The notes beneath the pieces were generated by a model, which was not told where the DNA came from, made no database searches, and saw only the letters and a program-made list of their open reading frames with translations. From positions 54,893 to 118,892 of the forward strand of contig NZ_JAGPOX010000006.1 in the NCBI RefSeq assembly GCF_019038435.1: a stretch of 64,000 nucleotides of DNA, written 5' to 3'. The number at the start of each line of letters is the position of its first letter. Positions within the stretch are counted from its first letter, which is position 1. This stretch comes from Nocardia alni. Lineage in GTDB: Bacteria; Actinomycetota; Actinomycetes; Mycobacteriales; Mycobacteriaceae. Positions 34,087-42,597 of this stretch are shown piece by piece. Made by a program: the position numbers and the translations under genes.

Positions 34087-34928
34087 CGTTCGACACTCGC
34101 CGAATTGTTCTCGGCGCCTTGCGGTGTGGGCGTCGGGGCGGTGTCCGGGAACCCGACGGAAACCACCCCGAGACCGGACAGCGTCGCGATGTAGGACCCG
34201 CCCGGTTCGGCCGACACCATCGGCCCCAGTGCGCCGGACAACACCACCTCCCCCGCGCGCAGCGGCACGCCGAGGTCCTGACATGTCCGAGCCAGCCAGA
34301 GCACCGCGGTGACCGGATCGCCCAGACAATCCGCACCGGTACCGTGACTCACCTCGACGCCTCCGCCGTCGGCCAGTTCCATCCGCACACCCGTGAGATC
34401 CAGGCCGTCGAGGGGTGTGCGGGTCCGCCCGAGCACGTAGAGCCCGCTGGAGGCGTTGTCGGACACGGTGTCGACGAACGTGATGTCCCAACCGGCGATA
34501 CGGCTGTCGACTATCTCCAACGCGGGGACGACGTACTCGGTGGCAGATCGGACCGCGGTCTCGTCCAGGTCCGGCCCGTCGAGATCAGCGCCCAGCACAA
34601 AGGCGATCTCCGCCTCGACCTTGGGCTGCAAGAGCAGTCCCGAGTCCACCACCACGCCGTCGTCGACCGCCATGTGGTCGAACAGCACGCCGAAGTCGGG
34701 GCGGTCGACACCGAGCTGCTGCTGCACGGCGGGCGATGTCAGCCCCACCTTCCGGCCGACGATCCGCCGCCCTTGCGCCAGGGCCGCCCGCGTGAGCACG
34801 TTCTGCACCGCGTAGCCCGTCTGCGCGCTCCCGTCGGGCAGTAGATCCCGGACCGGTGCACAGGGAATCCGGGTGCGGGCCGCGTCGAGCAATCGCTCGG
34901 CCGCCCGTTCGATACTGTTGTCGCTCAA
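34083..34928 (-). CDS. 2-keto-4-pentenoate hydratase (MhpD/HsaE type)
   Basis: The 281-residue protein shows [42 protein letters not shown], the metal-binding [11 protein letters not shown] and [24 protein letters not shown] region in short pieces along its length. These are hallmarks of hydratases that add water to 2-hydroxy-2,4-dienoates to give 4-hydroxy-2-oxo acids. Position directly before the dehydrogenase and aldolase genes and 27 bases after the C-C hydrolase gene confirms the meta-pathway role. The C-terminal tail is about ten residues longer than usual. Confidence 0.92.
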   Translation of the reverse strand: MSDNSIERAAERLLDAARTRIPCAPVRDLLPDGSAQTGYAVQNVLTRAALAQGRRIVGRKVGLTSPAVQQQLGVDRPDFGVLFDHMAVDDGVVVDSGLLLQPKVEAEIAFVLGADLDGPDLDETAVRSATEYVVPALEIVDSRIAGWDITFVDTVSDNASSGLYVLGRTRTPLDGLDLTGVRMELADGGGVEVSHGTGADCLGDPVTAVLWLARTCQDLGVPLRAGEVVLSGALGPMVSAEPGGSYIATLSGLGVVSVGFPDTAPTPTPQGAENNSASVER

Positions 34929-34955
34929 GGCAATTCCTCTACGATGTGCCGCGGG

Positions 34956-35927
34956 CTAACCGCGCTCGACCAAGGGCAGTTCGGGGCGCCGATCGGAAAC
35001 TCCGGCCTTGTCGGCGAGCACACCGGAGACGGTCCCGGTACCGAAGAATTCCGCGAAGATCGGATTGAATATGTCCGGCCGATCCGTCTGGCCCTGATGC
35101 CCGCAGTCGTCCGGATAGAAGAACTGCACGTTCGGGAGGTGATCCTCCTGGACATATCCCCATTCGACCGGGGTGAGAATATCCTGACGCCCGTAGAGAT
35201 AAATGCCGGGAATATTGATCCGGTCGAGACGTCCCGCGGTGGCGAGCCGTGCCGCGCGATTCTCGTCCGCCCACGGAACGATATGCCGATATTGCAGGAG
35301 GGTCGGCCAGAACTGCGCGTGCGCCTCCAGCCGCTCGCTCGCCGACCGATAACGCATCTCGACCAGATCGTCACTGACGGCCGTCTTCCGATGAATGATG
35401 GCCTCCATCATCGACCGCATACCGTCACGGGTTCCGTCGTACGCGGTCATGTGGAACTGGCCCTTCGGCGGCGCGACGTCCTCCGGCACGACATCGCCAA
35501 CGTCCCCGGCGATCAGCGCGAAACTGATCACCCGGTCGGGTCGCGACAGCATGTAGTTGACGGTGTTCATGCAGCCCATGGAGTTCCCCGCGAGATGGAA
35601 CCTGTCCAGGCACAGGGCGTCGGCGAACTGGCCGATGAACTCGACGAAGCTCTCCATCCCTTTCGGCCAGTACTCCCTGCGCACATCGGAGAGGCCGAAC
35701 GCGGGCATATCCGGGCAGTAGACCCGGAAACCCCGCTCGGCGAGATACGGCGCCATGAAGCGCCAGCCGGCCAGCCCGGATGATCCGGGAAGCCCGCCGT
35801 GGAGCAGGACGACCGAGGGGCCGGTATCACCCGCTGTCATGTAGTGCGCTCGGGATCCGTCGGCCAGCCGGACCCAGCGGCTCGCCAATCCGGGCACATC
35901 GATCAAATTCTCATCGGTAAGCGACAC
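34956..35927 (-). CDS. Alpha/beta hydrolase, meta-cleavage product (C-C) hydrolase type
   Basis: The 323-residue hydrolase has the oxyanion loop VVLLHGGLPGSSG, nucleophile Ser in HLAGNSMGCMN, acidic residue in YLYGRQDILTP and His in DDCGHQGQTD. GNSMG and the overall form match MhpC, BphD and HsaD, which split the C-C bond of 2-hydroxy-6-oxo-dienoates. I chose the GTG at 35927, which follows AAGGAG at six bases. It lies between the decarboxylase and hydratase genes, as the corresponding reactions would follow each other. The acid released depends on the ring substituent, for instance isobutyrate if the ring carried an isopropyl group. Confidence 0.87.
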   Translation of the reverse strand: MSLTDENLIDVPGLASRWVRLADGSRAHYMTAGDTGPSVVLLHGGLPGSSGLAGWRFMAPYLAERGFRVYCPDMPAFGLSDVRREYWPKGMESFVEFIGQFADALCLDRFHLAGNSMGCMNTVNYMLSRPDRVISFALIAGDVGDVVPEDVAPPKGQFHMTAYDGTRDGMRSMMEAIIHRKTAVSDDLVEMRYRSASERLEAHAQFWPTLLQYRHIVPWADENRAARLATAGRLDRINIPGIYLYGRQDILTPVEWGYVQEDHLPNVQFFYPDDCGHQGQTDRPDIFNPIFAEFFGTGTVSGVLADKAGVSDRRPELPLVERG

Positions 35928-35961
35928 GAGTATCTCCTTCGGATCGTGGTGCGTTGATATT

Positions 35962-36972
35962 TCAGAAATCGCCCGAAATTCCCAGGAATTCGAGGGCGTT
36001 GCGAACGAGGATGCCGGAGGCGACATCTCCGGGGAGCACTCCGGATTTGCTTGCGTCGTCGATGCTGCGCATCGACTTGCGCATCTGGTCTCGGAAGAAG
36101 GGAGCGTCACTTCCGATCAGCAGTCGCTCGGGCCCGAATCGGTGCAGCAGCAGCCGGAGGTGCTCGTCATCGAAGACCAGTGTGTCCGCGTAGAGCCGCC
36201 GAACCATCCGGTCCCCGGCCGCCGGGTCACCGGAGCCGAAAATGCCTGCCGCGGCACGCAGTCTCGGATAGGCCCAGGGGAACGCTCCACATCCGTGCGC
36301 GAACGCCACCCGGAGGCTCGAATACCGCTCCAGCACGCCCCCGAAGACGATCGCCGCGGCGGCGATGGCGGTGTCGGTGAGCATCCCCAGGCCGAGGTCG
36401 AAAGGTTGCCCGGCCCGCCGGACAACGCCTTTCCCGCCACGGATCGGATGGACGAATACCGCCGCGCCGGTCCGATCGCACGCCGCCCACAGCGCGTCGA
36501 GTTCGGGTGCGTCCAGGTCGTGATCCCCGATCCGGGTTCCGATCTCGATCCCACGCAGACCCAGCTCGAGGCACCGGTCGAGTTCCGCTACCGCGAGGGA
36601 CAGATCAGCCGACGGCAGGCAGCCCAGCCCGATCAGCCGGCCCCCGGACCGGTCGCACGCGGCCGCGATCGAATCGTTCACCCAGGCCGCGTAGCGCGGA
36701 TCGGCCTCGGCGCCGGCCGCATACTCCATCATGACCGGGACGGGTGAGATCACCTGATGCGACAGGCCCGCCTCGTCCATCCCGCGCAGTCGCTCCGCGA
36801 CATCCCACAGCTCGTCGGTGACTTCGCGAAACACTGTGTCCCCGAGCATTATCCGGCCATGCTCGGGACCGTCCACGAACAACGTCGGCGCGAGCGCGGT
36901 GCGTGCGGAACTCGGCGGCGGATCGACTCCGAAGTAATGCGCATGGACGTCGATGGCCGTTGCGACAGGCAT
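35962..36972 (-). CDS. Amidohydrolase-family decarboxylase (ACMSD-like)
   Basis: The 336-residue protein is an amidohydrolase-2 TIM barrel. Metal and catalytic residues stand where ACMSD and gamma-resorcylate decarboxylase have them: His10-x-His12 (DVHAHYF), His175 (FVHPIRGG), His226 (FAHGCGAF) and Asp289 (LIGSDAPF). These enzymes decarboxylate aminocarboxymuconate semialdehyde or hydroxybenzoates without redox chemistry. In a meta pathway for an aromatic carboxylate, a decarboxylase is needed just after ring cleavage or before it, and this gene is the obvious candidate. It is the first gene of the minus-strand operon and diverges from the IclR gene. Confidence 0.86.
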   Translation of the reverse strand: MPVATAIDVHAHYFGVDPPPSSARTALAPTLFVDGPEHGRIMLGDTVFREVTDELWDVAERLRGMDEAGLSHQVISPVPVMMEYAAGAEADPRYAAWVNDSIAAACDRSGGRLIGLGCLPSADLSLAVAELDRCLELGLRGIEIGTRIGDHDLDAPELDALWAACDRTGAAVFVHPIRGGKGVVRRAGQPFDLGLGMLTDTAIAAAAIVFGGVLERYSSLRVAFAHGCGAFPWAYPRLRAAAGIFGSGDPAAGDRMVRRLYADTLVFDDEHLRLLLHRFGPERLLIGSDAPFFRDQMRKSMRSIDDASKSGVLPGDVASGILVRNALEFLGISGDF

Positions 36973-37113
36973 GTTCTTCCTCCGATCGGAGAGACGTCGG
37001 GCGAGGTAGCCGCTTCGCTGATGGACGCTAATTGCGACTCATTCCGGATGTGCGGACGGTTTCAGTGGCCGGAACTGGCACACTGGGACAGACACCGACC
37101 TGTGCAGTGCGTC

Positions 37114-37129
37114 ACAGCGAGGTCGCTGT
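37114..37129. promoter_or_regulatory. Inverted repeat, likely IclR operator
   Basis: ACAGCGA-GG-TCGCTGT, two perfect seven-base arms with a two-base centre, lies 54 bases before the IclR start and 141 bases before the decarboxylase start. It has the same 7-2-7 layout as the repeat by the other IclR gene but a different sequence. It probably controls both divergent genes. Confidence 0.6.
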
Positions 37130-37183
37130 ACGACGTGTTTCGCTGTCCGCCCGGGGACAGCCCGAAGATGCTGGTGAGTCGCC

Positions 37184-37984
37184 ATGTATGAACAACTTTC
37201 CGATACCGACGACCGTCCTACGTCGATCCTGTCGAAGGCCTTCGACGTACTCGCGGTCTTCAACGCCGACCAGCGGGTGCTGACGCTCACCGAGATCGCG
37301 CGCGCCAGTGGCCTGCCGAAATCCACGACCCATCGACTGCTGCGACGCCTCATCTCCCTGGGTGTGCTCGAGCCGCACGGCGCGGGTTTCAAGATCGGGT
37401 TGTCGATGCGCCGGCTGGGCTCGGCGATGCCGATCGAAAGTCTGCGCGAGTCCGCGCTCCCTCACCTCGGTTCCTTGCACCGCTGGTCCCAGCGACATGT
37501 GCACCTGGGTGGGTTGCGCGGTGACCGCGTGATCTTCGTAGAACGCTTCCTGGTTCCGGGGCGGGAGCTGCCGTCGGCCAGCCCTGGCACCGATCTGCCG
37601 GCCCACACCACCGCCCTGGGCAAGGCGATGCTGGCCTTCGCCACCGACGATGAGCTGGACACCGTGCTGACGAAGCCGATGGTGCCGGTGACGCCGAAAA
37701 CGGTGACCGACGCTCGTGTGCTCCGCGCGGAACTGCACGATATCCGCACCCACCGGTTCGCCGTGGCCGTGGGCGAATCGCATACGGACGTGAGCTGCGT
37801 GGCAGCGCCGATCCTGATAAAAGGCCGGGCGGTCAGCGCGATCTCGGTGTCGACGACGGCCGCGGAGGGTGGTGTCGACCGCGCCCTCATCGACGCGGTG
37901 CGGGTAACCGCCGACCGAATCAGCCGAGACAATCAGAAAGTCCTCGCGGAGGGTCACGAGGGCTGGTTCCCCGCCATCGACTGA
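37184..37984 (+). CDS. IclR family transcriptional regulator
   Basis: A 266-residue IclR protein: helix-turn-helix in LTEIARASGLPKSTTHRLLRR, then the effector domain with LPAHTTALGKAMLAF and the conserved RFAVAVGESHTDVSCVAAPI. It stands between the decarboxylase-headed minus-strand operon and the convergent extradiol dioxygenase gene, in the centre of the meta-cleavage gene block. It is the likely regulator of this pathway, responding to an aromatic acid or ring-cleavage product. Its relation to the repeats in front of the Rieske operon is unknown. The 43-base gap to the next stop codon contains no strong hairpin. Confidence 0.9.
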   Translation: MYEQLSDTDDRPTSILSKAFDVLAVFNADQRVLTLTEIARASGLPKSTTHRLLRRLISLGVLEPHGAGFKIGLSMRRLGSAMPIESLRESALPHLGSLHRWSQRHVHLGGLRGDRVIFVERFLVPGRELPSASPGTDLPAHTTALGKAMLAFATDDELDTVLTKPMVPVTPKTVTDARVLRAELHDIRTHRFAVAVGESHTDVSCVAAPILIKGRAVSAISVSTTAAEGGVDRALIDAVRVTADRISRDNQKVLAEGHEGWFPAID

Positions 37985-38027
37985 TCCGGCGATGGCGGAC
38001 CCCTACCCGAACCCGGCGAGGTGCGGG

Positions 38028-39092
38028 TCAGCCACCGTAGAGGGCAAAGGGCTTGTTGGAATTGAACACATCCGTGGTGACCAACGTCGACCAGGTCCGC
38101 GCGAGCCCCAGTTCCTGAACGGCGCCGAACAGACAGAACCAGTTCAGTATCTCGTGCTGACCTGCCTCGACCACCGCGCGACTCGTCGTCGCGCCCAACT
38201 CGTCGTAACGCTCCTGCACCAGGAGTTGGTAGAGGCGCTCGTCCGCGGCCGTATCGGGCCGGATATGCCACAGCGAGTCGGCCAGGAACGCGTGTGACCA
38301 GCTCGACGACGCCACGAACGCGACCTTCGAATCTCCCTTCCGGAAATGCCGCGCCACCGCGCGACCGACCGCCATACAGCGGGCCGGGGTCGGGCCCGAC
38401 GGATCGAGCTGTTCGTCCCGGATGTCGGCGAACCGCGCCAGACCTCCTCGGCGCGCGATCGCGTGCTGTCCATAACAGTTCACCGTGATCGGCAGCAGCC
38501 GATAGGGAAACTTCGCACCCGCGTTCTCGTAGTCCAGGAACAGCTGGGTATTCAGAATCGCGTGCGGAAAGTGGGCCGCCACCCGTTTGCGGTAGGAGTA
38601 CGCCATATCCACGCCGTCGTTGATGAGGCCGTCCGTGAGCTCACGTGCCCGGCTCGCGTCGCCGCGCAGGGTGATCTCGAAGTCGTCGGGCAGACCCCAG
38701 ACATTCGGGCTGCCGCGCTCGTTCATCACCTCGAACGCCGGTACCTGTAGGTCGTCGTAGGCGAGTACGCAGAATGGGGGGATCACCTCCTCACGGAAGT
38801 TCTCGTACTGGTCGTCACCCCAGACCACGATGATGTCCGGAGCGAACGCATCCAGCGCCGCGCGGCACTCGCGCAAACCTTCGACGAGCCTGGCCCGGTG
38901 CGCGGCCGCGGACGCACGTCCCTGGTCCTGCTCCCATTCCGCGCGCATCTCCGGCGGCCAGTTCGCGGGATCCTTCTCGGCGTCGGGGATATTGGGATCG
39001 GTCAGGGTCCATCGGAGCAACCCAGCCATATGCTCATCGGTGCCCGCGAGTAGCGGATAGTGGGTCATGCCCACGCCGAGGAATTGGTTCAC
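38028..39092 (-). CDS. LigB-type (class III) extradiol ring-cleavage dioxygenase
   Basis: The 354-residue protein starts GVGMTHYPLL with the first metal-ligand His (His11), continues with FAPDIIVVWGDDQYENF and CVLAYDDL, and has VAFVASSSWSHAF in the C-terminal half, a pattern of LigB/MhpB/DODA-type iron dioxygenases. It should open the ring of a dihydroxy aromatic acid next to the hydroxyls. The GTG start at 39092 follows the stop of the 90-residue gene after a single base, so its translation depends on that gene. It is transcribed divergently from the Rieske dioxygenase operon that would supply its diol. Regiospecificity cannot be read from sequence. Confidence 0.85.
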   Translation of the reverse strand: MNQFLGVGMTHYPLLAGTDEHMAGLLRWTLTDPNIPDAEKDPANWPPEMRAEWEQDQGRASAAAHRARLVEGLRECRAALDAFAPDIIVVWGDDQYENFREEVIPPFCVLAYDDLQVPAFEVMNERGSPNVWGLPDDFEITLRGDASRARELTDGLINDGVDMAYSYRKRVAAHFPHAILNTQLFLDYENAGAKFPYRLLPITVNCYGQHAIARRGGLARFADIRDEQLDPSGPTPARCMAVGRAVARHFRKGDSKVAFVASSSWSHAFLADSLWHIRPDTAADERLYQLLVQERYDELGATTSRAVVEAGQHEILNWFCLFGAVQELGLARTWSTLVTTDVFNSNKPFALYGG

Positions 39093-39093
39093 C

Positions 39094-39366
39094 TCAACAG
39101 CTTTCCGTGTGTAGGTCCAGAGCCGGATCGATTGCGGCGCCGCTGTTCGAGCGGTCCGCGGCGGGAGTGACGACGACATTCGCGGAGCCGATGTGTTCCC
39201 ACCGGACACCGTCGTCGTCGGGCTCGTGCGGGAGGACCTCGATCGTGGTGAACGGCGTCCCATCGGGGTGATGAGTACCGATGATGATGTTGACGTCACA
39301 CCCGATCGACCGGATGTGCAGGATCTTGTCGGGCCCGTCGGGCGTGGTGTGATCGACGATGCGCAT
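39094..39366 (-). CDS. Small protein coupled to the LigB-type dioxygenase
   Basis: A 90-residue frame (MRIVDHTTPDGPDKILHI at the start) whose TGA is followed after one base by the GTG of the extradiol dioxygenase gene. Its composition is protein-like with several hydrophobic strands (CDVNIIIGTHHPD, FTTIEVLPHEP, ANVVVTPA), suggesting a small beta-rich domain. GGAGG abuts the ATG directly, so the exact start is uncertain. No family is recognised. LigAB-type enzymes have a small alpha subunit, but this protein does not look like LigA. It may be an accessory subunit, a chaperone or an iron-handling partner of the dioxygenase. Confidence 0.6.
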   Translation of the reverse strand: MRIVDHTTPDGPDKILHIRSIGCDVNIIIGTHHPDGTPFTTIEVLPHEPDDDGVRWEHIGSANVVVTPAADRSNSGAAIDPALDLHTESC

Positions 39367-39407
39367 CCTCCGGACGCTAGCCGCGCATCCCGCCGCTCGA
39401 GGCCGCC

Positions 39408-39469
39408 GTTCCGCTGCCTGGAACCTCACTCGGAGACCGCCATCACAACGGTGTTCCATCTGCTGGAAC
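39408..39469. promoter_or_regulatory. Two copies of GTTCC-N7-GGAAC in the divergent Rieske/LigB promoter region
   Basis: At 39408-39424 and 39453-39469 the pattern GTTCC, seven bases, GGAACC occurs twice, 45 bases start to start, in the 231-base region between the 90-residue gene and the Rieske alpha gene. The internal seven bases differ (GCTGCCT and ATCTGCT) but share CTGC. Two copies of a palindrome between divergent promoters suggest a cooperative regulator site. Confidence 0.6.
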
Positions 39470-39597
39470 CACAGACCCACGGTGGTTTCCGGCCTCATAT
39501 CGTCGGGACATCGCTTGGTTGGCGTGCCCGCCGCACAGCCCGCAATCCGCAACGCACGGACCGCTTCCCGTCCCTCCCAATGAAGGGAGTCGCAATT

Positions 39598-40914
39598 GTG
39601 ACCGCACCCTATGTAATCGACGACCGAGAAAAGTCGCTGTTCCAGGTCCATCGAGAAGTCTTCACCTCGAGAGAAGTGTTCGAGAAGGAACGAGAACTGA
39701 TCTTCGCCGACGCGTGGCTCTACGTGGGGCACGAATCGGAGATCCCCGACAAGAACGATTTCCGGACCCGGGATGTGGGCGGCCGATCGGTGATCTTCAA
39801 TCGGGACCGGCACGGAGACGTCCGCGTCCTGCTCAATACCTGCCTGCACCGCGGCGCTTCGGTATGCCGCCATCCGCGTGGAAACCAGAAGATTTTCACG
39901 TGCTTCTATCACGGCTGGGCATACCGCAACTCCGGCGAACTGGTCAACGTACCGTCCGGCGACGACTATCGCACCGCACCGGCGGACACCTATGGCGGCT
40001 TGTACTCTCCGAGAATCGAGTCCTACCGTGGATTCTGGTTCGTGAACTTCTCCGACGACGCACCCGACCTGCATACCTGGCTGGGCACCTCGTCGTACCT
40101 CCTGGACCTCGCCGTCGACCAGTCCGAGGACGGCATCGAGATTCTCGAGGGCACGCACAGCTACACCCTCGCCGCGAATTGGAAGCTGCTGATCGAGAAC
40201 AGCATCGACGGTTACCATGCCAAATCGGTGCACCATACGTACTTCGAGATGATGATGGAACTCGGCCAGACACCGCCGATGCTGGGCGACGGAACGGTCA
40301 ACGGCGTTCCACCCGCGGGTATCGGCACCGAGTTCGGCAACGGCAACGCCACCCTGATCTATCCGGGGAACGGGCTGCCACTGGCGAACGAGAACGTCGC
40401 ACAGTCACTTGCCGAATTGCGTGGGAAGGCAGTCGGCAAACACGGCGAATCGTACGCATCGGCCGTGTTCGACCTGGCGCGCAACTCGATCTTCTTCCCG
40501 AACTTCGTGTTGATCGATCTGAACTTCGGCATGATCCTGCGGACGATCATGCCGCTGGGACCGGACCGGACCCAGGTGACGAGCTGGCAGATCGCACCGC
40601 GCGGCCTCGACCTGGAATCCCTGCAGTACCGGATCGACAACGCGCTCACCTTCTGGGGCCCGGCCGGTCTGGCGACCCCGGACGACGTCGAGGCCCTCGA
40701 ACAGGCACAACGCGGGTTCAGCACGAGACGCGAGGTCCCGCTCTCCGATATCTCCAAGGGCATGGGCAAGCAACGGCCCGCCGCCAACGACGAACTGCAG
40801 ATGCGGGCCTGGTGGCGGCAGTGGGATTACGTCATGACCGGTGAACGGCACGCGGCGGAAGTCGCGGAATTCGTCCCGTTCGAGACCCGCGAGCAGCAGG
40901 AGGCCGGCGCATGA
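39598..40914 (+). CDS. Rieske aromatic ring-hydroxylating dioxygenase, alpha subunit
   Basis: The 438-residue protein has the Rieske cluster ligands Cys82 and His84 (TCLHRGASVC) and Cys102 and His105 (TCFYHGWAY), the bridging Asp204 and the mononuclear iron ligands His207 and His212 in ENSIDGYHAKSVHH. It adds both atoms of oxygen to an aromatic ring to give a cis-dihydrodiol. The GTG at 39598 has AGGGAG eight bases before; an in-frame ATG six codons upstream lies within that element. The beta subunit gene overlaps by four bases. Relation to benzoate or cumate dioxygenases is suggested by the pathway context, but sequence alone does not fix the substrate. Confidence 0.93.
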   Translation: MTAPYVIDDREKSLFQVHREVFTSREVFEKERELIFADAWLYVGHESEIPDKNDFRTRDVGGRSVIFNRDRHGDVRVLLNTCLHRGASVCRHPRGNQKIFTCFYHGWAYRNSGELVNVPSGDDYRTAPADTYGGLYSPRIESYRGFWFVNFSDDAPDLHTWLGTSSYLLDLAVDQSEDGIEILEGTHSYTLAANWKLLIENSIDGYHAKSVHHTYFEMMMELGQTPPMLGDGTVNGVPPAGIGTEFGNGNATLIYPGNGLPLANENVAQSLAELRGKAVGKHGESYASAVFDLARNSIFFPNFVLIDLNFGMILRTIMPLGPDRTQVTSWQIAPRGLDLESLQYRIDNALTFWGPAGLATPDDVEALEQAQRGFSTRREVPLSDISKGMGKQRPAANDELQMRAWWRQWDYVMTGERHAAEVAEFVPFETREQQEAGA

Positions 40915-41432
40915 CGAACACCACCACCCCGGCCTCGGCGATCCGGCCGACCGGCGAGATCACCCGCGCCGAGGTCGAGGACTTCCTGTACTTCGAGGCC
41001 ATGCTGCTCGACGACTGGCGGCTCGAGGAATGGATCGAACTCTTCACGATCGACTGCACCTACGAAGTCCCCGCGACCGACGCACCGAACTCCGACCCCG
41101 GCCTGACCTGGTCGCTCATCCATGACCGCCGGACCATGCTCGAGCAGCGGGTCATCCGGCTGAAAAAGCCGGAGGCACACGCGGAGTTCCCGCATTCCCA
41201 GACCAGCCGAATCATCGGCAACGTTCGAATCACCGAGCGTTCCGAGCAATTCCTGCTGGTTCAGGCCAATTTTATCGTCTCACGCATGAAGGCCGGCAAG
41301 TTCGACCAATTCGTGGGCCGGCACTATTACGAGCTGGTCCCCGCCGAATCGACTTTCTCGATCCGGCGGAAGAAAAGCGTCCTGGCACATGATCGACTGG
41401 ATCCGCAAGGAAAGATCTCCTTCGTCTTGTGA
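40911..41432 (+). CDS. Aromatic ring-hydroxylating dioxygenase, beta subunit
   Basis: The 173-residue protein has the small-subunit pattern: EVEDFLYFEAMLLDDWRLEE near the N-terminus, then DCTYEVPATD, and a second half with MLEQRVIRLKKPEAH, QTSRIIGNVRI and FSIRRKKSVLAHD. Beta subunits share the NTF2-like cone fold and hold the alpha3-beta3 hexamer together. ATGA overlap with the alpha gene ensures equal synthesis. The ferredoxin gene follows after 35 bases. Confidence 0.93.
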   Translation: MTNTTTPASAIRPTGEITRAEVEDFLYFEAMLLDDWRLEEWIELFTIDCTYEVPATDAPNSDPGLTWSLIHDRRTMLEQRVIRLKKPEAHAEFPHSQTSRIIGNVRITERSEQFLLVQANFIVSRMKAGKFDQFVGRHYYELVPAESTFSIRRKKSVLAHDRLDPQGKISFVL

Positions 41433-41467
41433 CGTGCCGATGACACCGGTGACACAGAGAGAATACG

Positions 41468-41812
41468 ATGGTAAACAATACTTCCTCGACCGAACGGGTA
41501 TTCGCCTGTAAGGTCGACGACCTCGAGGACGGCGACAGCATGACCGTCCGGGCCGACGACGAATCTGTTGCTGTCTATCGCATAGCGGACGACTTCTACG
41601 CGACTTCCGATACCTGCACCCATGAACAGTGGTCACTGGGCGAGGAAGGCGATCTGGACGGGTTCGAAATCACGTGCACTCTGCATAACGCCCGCTTCGA
41701 TGTCCGGGACGGAAAGGCCCTGTGCTTCCCGGCCACCGTGGACCTCGTGCGATATTCGACGATTGTCGAGGACGGCAAAGTGTACGTCGTAGCGGTGGAG
41801 CGGTCGGCATGA
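41468..41812 (+). CDS. Rieske-type ferredoxin of the dioxygenase
   Basis: The 114-residue protein carries a Rieske 2Fe-2S cluster: Cys50 and His52 (DTCTHEQWSLG) and Cys70 and His73 (ITCTLHNARFD). It is the electron carrier between the FAD reductase encoded two genes on and the dioxygenase alpha subunit. This three-component layout is that of biphenyl, cumate and toluene dioxygenases. Its stop overlaps the start of the dihydrodiol dehydrogenase gene (ATGA). Confidence 0.93.
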   Translation: MVNNTSSTERVFACKVDDLEDGDSMTVRADDESVAVYRIADDFYATSDTCTHEQWSLGEEGDLDGFEITCTLHNARFDVRDGKALCFPATVDLVRYSTIVEDGKVYVVAVERSA

Positions 41813-42597
41813 GCCTGCGACGTTTCACCGACCGGGTGGCCGTGGTCACCGGCGGCGCCAGCCCGATCGGGTTCGGCATCGCCGAGCGCCTCGCCGCCGA
41901 AGGCGCGCACGTGGTACTCGGTGATGTCGACTCGGAACGGCTGGCCGAGGCGGGCGAGAAATTGGAGGCCACGGCACCCGGTCGTGTGCACGCGGTACTG
42001 GGAGATCTGAGCCGGCAATCCGATGCCGCCGCCCTCATCGCCGCGGCGGCCGATCGCTGCGGGCGACTCGATGTGCTGATCAACTGTGCGGGCGGCGGCG
42101 TCATTCGGGCGACTCCGGAACATACCGAACAGACACTGCGGGCGACCATCGACCGCAATCTGTGGACAACGGTGTACTGCTCCCTCGCGGCGCTGCCGGT
42201 CATGGCCGCGGCGGGATACGGCCGGATCGTCAATATCGGCGCCGAATCCGTCCGCAACGGCCTGTACCGGCACGCGATCTACAACGCCGCCAAGGGGGGT
42301 GTGCACGCGCTGGCCACCGGTCTGGCGCGGGAGTACGCGGGGCAGGGCATCACCGTCAATGTGGTCGCTCCGGCGTGGATCACCACCGCGGAAGCCGAAG
42401 CACGCCTGGTGGTCGCGTCCGAATCCGAACGCGCGGACTGGGATTCGTTCACCACACAGATGCGTTCGACCATTCCGATGGGCAGGCCGGGCACCGTGCC
42501 CGAGGTGGCCGCTACCGTCGCCTTCGTCGCCTCGGACGAGGCGTCCTACATCACGGGCCAGACGATCAGCGTCAACGGCGGAAGCTCGATGCTGTGA
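41809..42597 (+). CDS. SDR family cis-dihydrodiol dehydrogenase
   Basis: The 262-residue SDR has the cofactor loop TGGASPIGFGIAE, NCAGGG near residue 90, catalytic Ser in VNIGAESVRNG and Tyr-Lys in YNAAKGGVH. Sitting between ferredoxin and reductase genes of a ring-hydroxylating dioxygenase, it should oxidise the cis-dihydrodiol to the catechol-type product with NAD. It overlaps both neighbours by four bases (ATGA and GTGA). Sequence alone would allow other alcohols, but the context is strong. Confidence 0.88.
   Translation: MSLRRFTDRVAVVTGGASPIGFGIAERLAAEGAHVVLGDVDSERLAEAGEKLEATAPGRVHAVLGDLSRQSDAAALIAAAADRCGRLDVLINCAGGGVIRATPEHTEQTLRATIDRNLWTTVYCSLAALPVMAAAGYGRIVNIGAESVRNGLYRHAIYNAAKGGVHALATGLAREYAGQGITVNVVAPAWITTAEAEARLVVASESERADWDSFTTQMRSTIPMGRPGTVPEVAATVAFVASDEASYITGQTISVNGGSSML

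Noticed and set aside
39193..39597. Upstream in-frame extension of the Rieske alpha subunit to 573 residues
   Set aside because: The added part is antisense to the coupled 90-residue gene, has no Rieske homology, and a good AGGGAG site supports the GTG at 39598.
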